6,396 nucleotides of DNA from Solirubrobacterales bacterium. Lineage in GTDB: Bacteria > Actinomycetota > Thermoleophilia > Solirubrobacterales > Solirubrobacteraceae. A program made the position numbers and the translations under genes. Positions 1 through 5,411 of this stretch are shown here, one piece after another (positions within the stretch are counted from its first letter, which is position 1; each line of letters begins with the position of its first letter). The stretch spans positions 1 to 6,396 of the forward strand of contig JAOPZO010000219.1 of assembly GCA_025964065.1 (NCBI GenBank), read 5' to 3'. A model generated the notes under the pieces. The model ran no database searches. It was given only the letters and a program-made list of their open reading frames with translations, and had not been told where the DNA came from.

Positions 1-528
1 CGTCAGGTCGACCCCCATCGGGACCACCTCGATCCGCTCCGCCGGCACCCCGTTGACCTCGAGGTGCAGCCGCGCGCCCTCACTGATCGCGAGCGCCCGG
101 TCGATCCCCGCCGCCACGCGCGCCACGCGCCGCTCCGTCGGGCGGTTCGTCGGCACGGGCAGCGCGATGTTCTCCCAGATCGTCGCGGTCATCCGCTTCA
201 CGGCGCCGTTCTCGCGGGCGCGCACGGCCTGCCAGGAGTAGGGCGTCGCGAGCTCGGCGGTGTGCGCGACGTCGAAGCCCGCGAGCGCCTTCTCGAGCCC
301 CGCCATGTAGTCCACGTCGCCGACGAAGCGCCCGATCGCGCCGCGCCCGAGGTACGGCAGCCGGTTGACGTAGTCCGCCGGCGAGGGGAGCTGGCGGGTC
401 GCGAGCGGCAGCCCGTGTGCGTCGAAGGACCCGGCGCGGGAGCCGAACGCCACGACCTCCGCGTCGAGGTCGTAGTTCGCCAGCTCGTAGGGGTTCAGAT
501 GCCCCGCCCTGATGACCGCGATCCGCAT
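1..528 (-). CDS. GT4-like (GT-B fold) glycosyltransferase, N-terminal part, truncated by window edge
   Basis: This is the first 176 codons of a glycosyltransferase whose 3' end lies off the left edge. It starts at an ATG (528) with MRIAVIRAGHLNPYELANYD and reads without a stop to base 1. Visible features are a first beta-strand typical of GT-B enzymes (MRIAVIR), a middle segment that looks like the acceptor-side Rossmann half (FDVAHTAE near residues 85-92, RMTATIWENIALP near 112-124), and the linker hallmark VNGVPAERIEVVPMGVDLT at the cut end. That hallmark is the usual junction to the nucleotide-sugar-binding C-terminal domain in GT4-type enzymes. Such enzymes transfer a sugar from an NDP-sugar to a lipid-linked or growing glycan at the cytoplasmic membrane face. 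The donor-binding domain with its E-x7-E motif is not visible, so donor and linkage cannot be given. It lies 10 bases after the upstream glycosyltransferase on the same strand and may also have its own promoter (536-541). Confidence 0.85.
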   Translation of the reverse strand, partial: MRIAVIRAGHLNPYELANYDLDAEVVAFGSRAGSFDAHGLPLATRQLPSPADYVNRLPYLGRGAIGRFVGDVDYMAGLEKALAGFDVAHTAELATPYSWQAVRARENGAVKRMTATIWENIALPVPTNRPTERRVARVAAGIDRALAISEGARLHLEVNGVPAERIEVVPMGVDLT

Positions 529-535
529 CCGGGGC

Positions 536-541
536 ACGCTA
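536..541 (-). promoter_or_regulatory. Putative -10 box (TAGCGT) for the GT4-like gene
   Basis: On the minus strand TAGCGT ends 7 bases before the ATG at 528. This is the same TANNNT-to-start geometry seen at every other start in the window. Its first three bases are the TAG stop codon of the upstream glycosyltransferase, so one triplet may serve as both terminator of translation and promoter core. No convincing -35 and no Shine-Dalgarno sequence is visible. The gene could equally be transcribed from the upstream promoter. Confidence 0.4.
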
Positions 542-1321
542 GTCGCCCTTCGCGCGACGGCCCCACGCCATCCTCGCGAGCCGCACCCGCTCCGCCGGAT
601 CGGCCGCGAGGTAGTCCCGCGTGCGGTTGTCGGCCACGAGCAGCTGCGCCTGGCTCCCGGCCCGGAACGTCGCGCTGCGCTCCCAGTCCGGCGGCGCCCA
701 AGCGGTCCCGTCACGCCCGACCACGACCAGCCCGAGCCCGCGCCGGCGCACCTGCGCGGCGAGCCCCCGGCGCCCGCTCTCGAGCTTCAAGGCCCCGAGC
801 TTCGAGTCCACCCCGCTCCAGTCGAGCCCCAGCAGCAGCTCCCGCCGCCCCGCGAACGCGTTCGTCCGCAGATGCGGGTTCGGGAAGCGCCGGAACTGCC
901 GGAAGCGCGGGAAGCGCAGCTCCTTCGGCGCGCTCGAGAACGCGCTCTCCCAGGAGCCCGTCGCGCCCGCCAGGCCGACGTCGGCGCGCGCGAGCGGCGT
1001 CAGGAGCGTCGCGAGCCAGCCGTCCACCAGCGCCTCCGCGTGCGAGTTCGTGAAGCAGACGACCCTCGCCGCGGTCGCGTCGAGCGCGGCCCGGTACGCC
1101 GGGAGGTCCTGCACCGCCTCGGGCAGCACGAGCGCCCGGTGCTCCGTTCCCGCCAGCAGTGAGGTGAACGCCACAGGCACCTCGCCCTCGAAGCCGTTGA
1201 ACACGACGAGCAGCTCGTACGGCACGCCCGCCGGGTGCTTCCGGAGCGAGTCCAGGAAGCGCTCGAGCAGCGCCGGGCCGTACGGCGCCCAGACGAGGTG
1301 GACGACGCAGACGTCTGGCAT
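539..1321 (-). CDS. GT2-like (GT-A fold) glycosyltransferase family protein, 260 aa
   Basis: The N-terminus (VCVVHLVWAPYGPALLERFL, then YELLVVFNGF at residues 35-44) has the beta-alpha-beta pattern and the 'VFNG' strand end of GT2-like glycosyltransferases. The putative metal/donor region is CFTNSHAEAL (residues 89-98), where a canonical enzyme would have DxD. Here it is TNSH, so metal binding is unconventional or lost. Further family-like blocks are GATGSWES (119-126), NPHLRTNAF (148-156) and VVVGRDGTAWAPPDW (199-213). Its length suits a single-domain GT-A enzyme with no membrane segment, probably acting at the inner membrane face. The ATG at 1321 is favoured because it opens the conserved first strand and follows a TAGTCT hexamer by 9 bases. 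It leads a two-gene leftward unit with the GT4-like gene and diverges from the flippase. Donor sugar and catalytic competence are unknown. Confidence 0.75.
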   Translation of the reverse strand: MPDVCVVHLVWAPYGPALLERFLDSLRKHPAGVPYELLVVFNGFEGEVPVAFTSLLAGTEHRALVLPEAVQDLPAYRAALDATAARVVCFTNSHAEALVDGWLATLLTPLARADVGLAGATGSWESAFSSAPKELRFPRFRQFRRFPNPHLRTNAFAGRRELLLGLDWSGVDSKLGALKLESGRRGLAAQVRRRGLGLVVVGRDGTAWAPPDWERSATFRAGSQAQLLVADNRTRDYLAADPAERVRLARMAWGRRAKGD

Positions 1322-1330
1322 GCGGGCGCC

Positions 1331-1340
1331 AGACTACCCT
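1331..1340. promoter_or_regulatory. Overlapping divergent -10 boxes sharing one TA step
   Basis: The ten bases AGACTACCCT hold TACCCT on the plus strand (1335-1340) and TAGTCT on the minus strand (1336-1331), sharing the TA at 1335-1336. The plus hexamer ends 7 bases before a GTG at 1348. The minus hexamer ends 9 bases before the ATG of the GT2-like gene at 1321. Only 26 bases separate these two start codons, so both transcripts would be leaderless or nearly so. No clear -35 is present on either strand. RNA polymerase could use the site in either direction but not both at once, which would couple flippase and glycosyltransferase expression. Confidence 0.55.
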
Positions 1341-1347
1341 TCCCCGC

Positions 1348-1389
1348 GTGGCTGCCGACCCCTCGAGCGCGCCGCTCACCCCCGCGTGA
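1348..1389 (+). CDS. Putative 13-codon leader ORF, overlapping flippase start (GTGA)
   Basis: A GTG at 1348 sits 7 bases after the TACCCT hexamer, exactly where a leaderless start is expected. It opens a 13-codon reading frame (VAADPSSAPLTPA) whose TGA at 1387-1389 overlaps the flippase GTG at 1386 as GTGA. The flippase start has no Shine-Dalgarno sequence, so termination-reinitiation from this leader is a plausible way to start it. The peptide is Ala/Pro/Ser-rich with no recognisable motif. Its only role may be coupling. It could also be chance reading of a 38-base 5' leader, or mark a frameshift at the gene start. Confidence 0.35.
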   Translation: MAADPSSAPLTPA

Positions 1390-2864
1390 GCAGCGCCGAC
1401 GCCACCACGCCCGCGAGCGATCCGCTCGCCGCGGGCGACGCCGGCGCCAAGGTCATCCGCGGCGGTGGTCTGCGCACCATCGGCCACGCGCTCGGCATGC
1501 TCGCCGGGCTCGTCTCCGCGCCCCTGGTCGTCCAGCACCTCGGCATCGAGGACTTCGGCCGCTACCTCACGGTCACGAGCGTCATCTACATCGTCACGGG
1601 GCTGACGGAGGGCGGCCTCAACAGCGTCGCGGTCCGCGGGTACGCGACGGCCGACCGCGCCGGGCAGCGCTCCCTGGTCAGCAACCTGGTCGGCCTGCGG
1701 GTGGTCCTGAGCCTCATCGGCGCCGCGGGTGCGATCGGCTTCGGGCTCCTCGCGGGCTACCCCGGCGTCGTCATCGGCGGCCTCGCGCTCGGTGGCCTGA
1801 GCTACGTCGTCTCCGCCGTCCAGGGCGCGTTCACGATCCCGCTGCAGGCGGGCCTGCGGCTCGGCACCCACGCGGGCATCGACCTCGTCCGCTCGCTCCT
1901 GACCACGGCGCTGCTCATCACGCTCGTCGTCGCCGGCACCGGCCTCACGCCGTTCTTCTGCGTCGCGGCGGTCGTCCAGGGCGTGGCGCTCGGCCTCACG
2001 GTCCGCGCCGTGCGCCGCGACGTCCCGCTCGCCCCGAGCGCCGACCGCGCCGTCTGGGGCGGGCTCCTGCGCGAGACCGCCGTGTACGCGGCCGCCACCG
2101 CGCTCGGCGTCGTCTACTTCCAGGTCGCGCTCGTCTCGATGAGCGTCCTGTCGACCGCCACGGAGACGGGCTACTACTCCGTCGCCTTCCGGATCGTCGA
2201 CCTCGCCAACGGCGTCCCGTGGCTCCTGGCCGGCAGCGTCCTGCCCGTCCTCGCCCACGCCGCGGTGAACGACCAGGTGCGCATGCGCTACGTCACCGGC
2301 CGCGTCTTCCAGGGCGCGCTGCTGGCCGGTGGGCTGCTGAGCCTCGTGCTCATCGTCGGCTCGCGGTTCGGGATCGACTTCCTCACGGGCAAGGAGGACG
2401 CGGAGCCGGCGATCGCGGTGCTGCGGCTGCTCGGCGTCGGGATCATCGCGACGTTCCTCATCTCCTCCATGGGCTTCGTGCTGCTCTCGCTGCGCCTCTA
2501 CCGGGAGCTCATCCTCTGCAACGCGGCGGCGCTCGTCCTCGCCCTGACGCTCTCGATCGTGCTCGTCCCGAGCGAGGGCGCGCTCGGCGCCGGCATCGTC
2601 ACGATGGTCCTCGAGCTCGTGCTCGCCGCGAGCTACGTCGGGGTCCTCACGCTGCGCCGCCCCGACCTGCGACCGCCGCTCTGGGTCCTCCCGCGCGTCG
2701 CGCTCGCCTACGGGCTCGGCCTCGCCGCGGGCCTCGCGGTGCTGGCGGTCCACCCCGTCCCCGCGGTCGCGGCCGCCGTCGCCGTCTATCTCGGCGTCCT
2801 CGCGGCGCTCCGGACGATTCCGCCCGAGATCGCTGCGGCCGCCCGCCAGCGCGTCCACCGCTGA
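1386..2864 (+). CDS. Oligosaccharide flippase of the MOP superfamily (Wzx/PST-like), about 492 aa
   Basis: An integral membrane protein of about 492 residues, the usual size of polysaccharide-transporter flippases that move undecaprenyl-linked (or similar) oligosaccharides from the cytoplasmic to the outer face of the membrane. About 14 hydrophobic segments can be seen, near residues 32-50, 61-79, 105-123, 127-149, 167-185, 187-207, 231-254, 271-291, 308-326, 345-368, 376-394, 399-420, 437-455 and 458-476. The N-terminal block (KVIRGGGLRTIGHALGMLAG, then HLGIEDFGRYLTVTSVIYI near 51-69) is characteristic: an amphipathic first helix followed by 'lG.e.fG.y' and the second membrane helix. A typical 'ETGYYSVAFRIVDL' stretch lies at 260-273. 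The GTG at 1386 is the first in-frame start downstream of the putative promoter. The next gene follows after 16 bases, so it is likely co-expressed with the GT2 enzyme. The substrate cannot be inferred. Confidence 0.9.
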   Translation: MSSADATTPASDPLAAGDAGAKVIRGGGLRTIGHALGMLAGLVSAPLVVQHLGIEDFGRYLTVTSVIYIVTGLTEGGLNSVAVRGYATADRAGQRSLVSNLVGLRVVLSLIGAAGAIGFGLLAGYPGVVIGGLALGGLSYVVSAVQGAFTIPLQAGLRLGTHAGIDLVRSLLTTALLITLVVAGTGLTPFFCVAAVVQGVALGLTVRAVRRDVPLAPSADRAVWGGLLRETAVYAAATALGVVYFQVALVSMSVLSTATETGYYSVAFRIVDLANGVPWLLAGSVLPVLAHAAVNDQVRMRYVTGRVFQGALLAGGLLSLVLIVGSRFGIDFLTGKEDAEPAIAVLRLLGVGIIATFLISSMGFVLLSLRLYRELILCNAAALVLALTLSIVLVPSEGALGAGIVTMVLELVLAASYVGVLTLRRPDLRPPLWVLPRVALAYGLGLAAGLAVLAVHPVPAVAAAVAVYLGVLAALRTIPPEIAAAARQRVHR

Positions 2865-2866
2865 CC

Positions 2867-2872
2867 TACAGT
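2867..2872 (+). promoter_or_regulatory. Putative -10 box (TACAGT) for the GT2 gene
   Basis: TACAGT begins 2 bases after the flippase stop codon and ends 8 bases before the GTG at 2881. The geometry matches the other leaderless-type starts. Unlike the divergent sites, the opposite strand does not form a TANNNT here (base 2863 is G, not A), so it should fire in one direction only. Read-through from the flippase promoter is also possible. Confidence 0.45.
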
Positions 2873-2880
2873 CCGCCCGC

Positions 2881-3606
2881 GTGATCTCCGTCTGCGTCGC
2901 CACCTACAAGGCCCACCCGGCGCCGAACCTGCGGAGCCTCGGCACGCAGCTCGAGGCCGCCCTGAGCGGGGAGCCCGGGGAGCTCTGCGTCGCGCTCAAC
3001 GGCATCTCCGCCGCGGACGCGGGCGTTCCCGCCGCTGCGCGGACCGTGCCCTTGGGCGTGAACCGGGGCGTCGCGCCCGGCTGGAACGCCGCGGCGTCCG
3101 TCGCGACCGGCGACGTCCTCGTGTTCCTCAACGACGACTGCGAGCTCGGCCCGGGCGCCCTCGCGCAGCTCGCAGCAGTGCTCCGGAGCGAGGCGCGCAG
3201 TGGGGTCGTCGGGCCTGGCGGTGCCCGCTGGAGCCTCGTCACGGGCGAGCGGGAGTCGTTCGTGCCGCCCGGGGAGCCCGGCTCGCTGCTTCCCTGCGAC
3301 GTCGTCGACGGCCACTGCTTCGCCGTCCGCCGCGCGACCTACGACGCCGTCGGCGGCTTCGACGAGTTCTACGCGCCCGCCTCCTGGGAGGAGGTCGACT
3401 TCTGCACCGCCGTGCGCGCGAGCGGCCTCGAGAACCTCGTGGTCGGCGGGGTCCCCGTCGCACACGAGTGGGGCATCTCGGCGAAGGCGCCGCCGTGGCG
3501 GCGGATCGCGCACAACGGCCGCAAGGAGCTCCTCTGGTCGATCCACCGCCGCAACCGCGCGCACCTCATCGAGAAGTGGTCGCACCTCGCGACCGCCCCG
3601 GACTAG
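2881..3606 (+). CDS. GT2-family glycosyltransferase, 241 aa
   Basis: A single-domain GT-A-fold glycosyltransferase of the rhamnosyltransferase-like GT2 type. The GTG start directly opens the first strand (MISVCVATYKAHP). Seen motifs: LGVNRGVAPGWNAAASVATGD (residues 58-78), the typical 'N.G.a.g.N.g...A.GD' segment; the DxD-equivalent FLNDDCELGPG (82-92, acidic D85-D86); CFAVRRATYDAVGGFDEFY (146-164); the catalytic acidic block WEEVDFC (169-175), matching the usual 'EDvDlc'; and H195 in VAHEWG, which matches the late metal-binding His. The key residues are intact, so it is probably active, transferring a sugar from an NDP- or dTDP-sugar to a lipid-linked glycan in the cytoplasm. Gly, Phe and Asp spacing around 'GGFDE' is canonical. 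It follows the flippase closely and is convergent with the zinc-ribbon methyltransferase, sharing four bases with it. Confidence 0.9.
   Translation: MISVCVATYKAHPAPNLRSLGTQLEAALSGEPGELCVALNGISAADAGVPAAARTVPLGVNRGVAPGWNAAASVATGDVLVFLNDDCELGPGALAQLAAVLRSEARSGVVGPGGARWSLVTGERESFVPPGEPGSLLPCDVVDGHCFAVRRATYDAVGGFDEFYAPASWEEVDFCTAVRASGLENLVVGGVPVAHEWGISAKAPPWRRIAHNGRKELLWSIHRRNRAHLIEKWSHLATAPD
3603..3606. other. CTAG palindrome serving as both stop codons of convergent genes
   Basis: The four bases CTAG carry the TAG stop of the GT2 gene on the plus strand (3604-3606) and the TAG stop of the methyltransferase on the minus strand (3605-3603). The two coding regions overlap by exactly this palindrome. 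There is no room for a terminator between the genes, so each transcript must run antisense into the other. Confidence 0.9.
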
Positions 3607-4433
3607 CCCGGCGCGCGGGCGAAGGCCCGGAGCAGCTCGTGCCCCGTGGGGTGCTCCACCCGGGGTGAGCGCAGCCAGGCGCTCGTGCGGGCGCGATGCA
3701 CCAGCTCGCGGGGCTTCAACCGCTCAAGGCCGGTGAGGTAGGGCCAGACCGTGGTGGTCCCGACCCGCACGTCGACGTAGCCCGCGCGCTCGAGGAGCGT
3801 GCGGAGCGCGGCGGGCGTGTACTGCCCGACGTGGACCGCGGGCTCCAGCGAGGCCCACGCGGTGCCCTGCCGCAGCGCGAGCACGCCGCCGGCGTTCGGG
3901 ACCTCGATCCCGATGAGCCCGCCGGGCCGCAGTGCCGCGCGCAGCCGCGCGAGCTCGCCCCCCGGGTGCGGGATGTGCTCGAGGACGTGCCAGAGCGTCA
4001 CGACGTCGAAGGAGCCGTCCTGGAACGCCGCGGCCTCGACCGTCCCCGTGCGGACGTCCGCGCCGAGGTGATCGCGGGCGAGCGCGGCGAACGCGGGTGT
4101 GGGCTCCACGCCCTGGGCGGTGAACCCGGAGCGTGCTGCCTCGGACACGAACGCGCCGCCGGCGGCGCCGACGTCGAGGAGCCGGCCGGTGCGGACGAAC
4201 GGGGCGAGCGCGGCGAGCCGCACGCGCGCGTGGCGACGCCGGGCGTCGAGGTTCCGGAGGTACTCCTCTCCCCGCATCCGCTCGTACTCGCCGCCCTCGT
4301 AGACGGCGTGGACCTCCGCGTCCTCGAGGTCCTCCCGGAACGCGAACCCGCAGCGCGAGCACGCGAGGAACGGCAGCGGGGACAGGCGGGAGGACGCGGT
4401 GCTGGAGCTCCCGCAGCACCAGCATTCTTTCAT
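3603..4433 (-). CDS. Class I SAM-dependent methyltransferase with N-terminal zinc ribbon, 276 aa
   Basis: The protein opens with a probable zinc ribbon: C4-x2-C7 and C25-x2-C28 (CWCC...CSRC), followed by GFAF and an acidic linker with YEGGEYERM, the layout of Methyltransf_23-type enzymes in polysaccharide and deoxysugar clusters. The Rossmann-fold methyltransferase domain follows: motif I LLDVGAAGGAF (85-95), the acidic residue after the second strand in GVEPTP (108-113), FDVVTLWHVLEHIPHP (142-157), and LRPGGLIGIEVPN (168-180). A C-terminal region (HVGQYTPAALRTLLERAGY, 201-219) is also typical. Likely role: methylation of a sugar nucleotide or glycan-linked sugar in the cytoplasm. The substrate is unknown, since zinc-ribbon relatives include C-methyltransferases as well as O-methyltransferases. 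The ATG at 4433 immediately precedes the zinc ribbon and has TACACT 7 bases upstream. It diverges from the next methyltransferase across 26 bases. Confidence 0.9.
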   Translation of the reverse strand: MKECWCCGSSSTASSRLSPLPFLACSRCGFAFREDLEDAEVHAVYEGGEYERMRGEEYLRNLDARRRHARVRLAALAPFVRTGRLLDVGAAGGAFVSEAARSGFTAQGVEPTPAFAALARDHLGADVRTGTVEAAAFQDGSFDVVTLWHVLEHIPHPGGELARLRAALRPGGLIGIEVPNAGGVLALRQGTAWASLEPAVHVGQYTPAALRTLLERAGYVDVRVGTTTVWPYLTGLERLKPRELVHRARTSAWLRSPRVEHPTGHELLRAFARAPG

Positions 4434-4440
4434 CGGTCGA

Positions 4441-4450
4441 AGTGTAGGGT
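4441..4450. promoter_or_regulatory. Overlapping divergent -10 boxes sharing one TA step (second instance)
   Basis: AGTGTAGGGT contains TAGGGT on the plus strand (4445-4450) and TACACT on the minus strand (4446-4441), sharing the TA at 4445-4446. The minus hexamer ends 7 bases before the ATG at 4433 and the plus hexamer ends 9 bases before the ATG at 4460. The intergenic gap is only 26 bases, the same as between the start codons at the first divergent site, with the 7 and 9 base spacings swapped between strands. No -35 or Shine-Dalgarno sequence is visible. Confidence 0.6.
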
Positions 4451-4451
4451 T

Positions 4452-4469
4452 CGACCCCCATGGGGGTCG
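4452..4469. repeat. Perfect 18-bp palindrome over the start codon of the rightward methyltransferase
   Basis: CGACCCCCATGGGGGTCG is its own reverse complement, centred between 4460 and 4461 on the ATG. If transcription begins at the ATG, the left arm is not in the mRNA, so an RNA hairpin is unlikely and a DNA operator is the more natural reading. In DNA this GC-rich, a palindrome of this length can arise by chance. Confidence 0.4.
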
Positions 4470-5278
4470 TCGGCAAGCTCCGCGAGACGCGCTGGCGCCT
4501 CGCGGGCCACTACAGCCGGCCGCTGCCGGCGGCGTTCACGGCGCCGCTCGAAGGGGCGCGTGCGCTGGAGGTCGGCGGCCCGAGCGCGGTGTTCTCCCGC
4601 GACGGCCTGCTCGGCCTCTACCCCAAGCTCGCGGGGGTCGACGGGCTGCAGTGGGCCGCCACGACCGCGTGGCACACCCTCGACGCCCAGGCGCCCTACA
4701 CGCCCGACGGCGCGCCGACCGGCGTGCTGCGAATAGTCGACGACGCCGACCTCGCCGCCGTTCCCGACGCGAGCTACGACGCCGTCCTCAGCTCCCACGT
4801 CATCGAGCACCTCGCGAACCCGCTGCGCACCCTCGCCGCCTGGCGCCGGGTGACGAAGCCCGGCGGCTACCTGCTGACCGTCGCGCCGCACATGGCCGGC
4901 ACCTTCGACCACCGCCGCCCGGTCACCCCGCTCGAGCACTTCCGCGCCGACCGCGACGCGGGCACGGGCGAGGACGACCTCACCCACCTGGAGGAGACGC
5001 TCGCGCTGCACGACCGCACGCGCGACGGCGACACCTCGCCGCTGGAGGCGTGGTCCGCGGAGCGCCGCGACAACGCGAACACGCGGCTGCTGCACCACCA
5101 CGTGTTCACGACGGCCTCGCTCGCGGCGCTGTTGCGCGAGGCCGGCCTCGGGCTGCTGGCGGCCCAGGTGCGCTACCCGCACGACATCTACCTGCTCGGG
5201 CAGTGGGGAGCGGAGCCCGCCGAGGACCCGCTGCCCGCGGCGCTGCGGGCGAGCCCGTTCGCCGTGGACCGCGCCTGA
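4460..5278 (+). CDS. Class I SAM-dependent methyltransferase of the GGPS/GTFDHRRPVT type, 272 aa
   Basis: The SAM-binding motif I has the distinctive form ALEVGGPSAVFSRDG (residues 35-49). It is followed by the post-motif region SYDAVLSSHVIEHLANPLRTL (105-125) and RVTKPGGYLLTVAPH (130-144). Beyond the core it carries an insertion that I recognise from a recurring family in bacterial polysaccharide loci: GTFDHRRPVTPLEHF (147-161), GEDDLTHLEE (170-179) and LLHHHVF (210-216). The His/Asp-rich residues there may shape the acceptor site. It has no signal peptide or membrane segment, so it is cytoplasmic. It presumably methylates a sugar or lipid-linked saccharide, but the acceptor is not known to me. 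The ATG at 4460 is supported by TAGGGT 9 bases upstream and lies at the centre of an 18-bp palindrome. It is divergent from the zinc-ribbon methyltransferase and convergent with the TylF-like gene. Confidence 0.88.
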   Translation: MGVVGKLRETRWRLAGHYSRPLPAAFTAPLEGARALEVGGPSAVFSRDGLLGLYPKLAGVDGLQWAATTAWHTLDAQAPYTPDGAPTGVLRIVDDADLAAVPDASYDAVLSSHVIEHLANPLRTLAAWRRVTKPGGYLLTVAPHMAGTFDHRRPVTPLEHFRADRDAGTGEDDLTHLEETLALHDRTRDGDTSPLEAWSAERRDNANTRLLHHHVFTTASLAALLREAGLGLLAAQVRYPHDIYLLGQWGAEPAEDPLPAALRASPFAVDRA

Positions 5279-5293
5279 GCCAGCGCTCGGGGT

Positions 5294-5315
5294 GGCGCCG
5301 CGGCTCGGCGGCGCC
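5294..5315 (+). terminator. GC-rich hairpin after the rightward methyltransferase
   Basis: GGCGCCG (5294-5300) pairs with CGGCGCC (5309-5315). One more C-G pair reaches into the loop, giving an 8-bp stem and 6-base loop, 16 bases past the stop codon at 5278. No T-run follows, so this would be a U-tract-less terminator, which is common in high-GC actinobacteria. The pairing is clear; the function is inferred. Confidence 0.4.
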
Positions 5316-5344
5316 GATGTCGGTCCAGGATGGGAGTAGTGGCG

Positions 5345-5376
5345 GATTGCGCCTCCCTGCTTCCGGGGGCGCAGTC
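5345..5376. terminator. Long hairpin between convergent genes, possible bidirectional terminator
   Basis: Bases 5345-5356 pair with 5365-5376 in a 12-bp stem with two G-T wobbles and an 8-base loop (5357-5364). The core is TGCGCC against GGCGCA. It lies centrally in the 133-base gap between two convergent genes, where a two-way terminator is expected. Neither side has a T-run. The rest of the gap holds no recognisable gene. Confidence 0.45.
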
Positions 5377-5411
5377 GAGTTCCGCGCCTACGCCGAGGTG
5401 ACCTACGGCCT

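Noticed and set aside
8..18. TCGACCCCCAT at the left edge, repeated at 4451-4461
   Set aside because: At the left edge it encodes MGVD of the conserved VVPMGVDL glycosyltransferase motif on the minus strand, so the 11-base match is most simply chance.
64..1053. Long plus-strand frame at the left end
   Set aside because: It opposes two convincing minus-strand glycosyltransferases and reads as low-complexity Arg/Pro/Ala.
621..1385. An N-terminal extension of the flippase frame back to 621
   Set aside because: It runs antisense through the GT2-like gene, is Ser/Arg/Ala-rich, and no flippase family has such an extension. The GTG at 1386 gives a normal-length protein.
711..2903. A 730-codon open frame on the minus strand
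   Set aside because: It lies antisense to the flippase and over another gene, is dominated by Arg/Asp/Glu/Ala from GC-rich codons, has no recognisable domain, and disagrees with the clear flippase membrane pattern. It is a composition artefact.
5279..5411. A possible small gene or RNA in the gap after 5278
   Set aside because: No start with a TANNNT box or Shine-Dalgarno sequence, no coding-like codon pattern, and the paired segments are better read as terminators.
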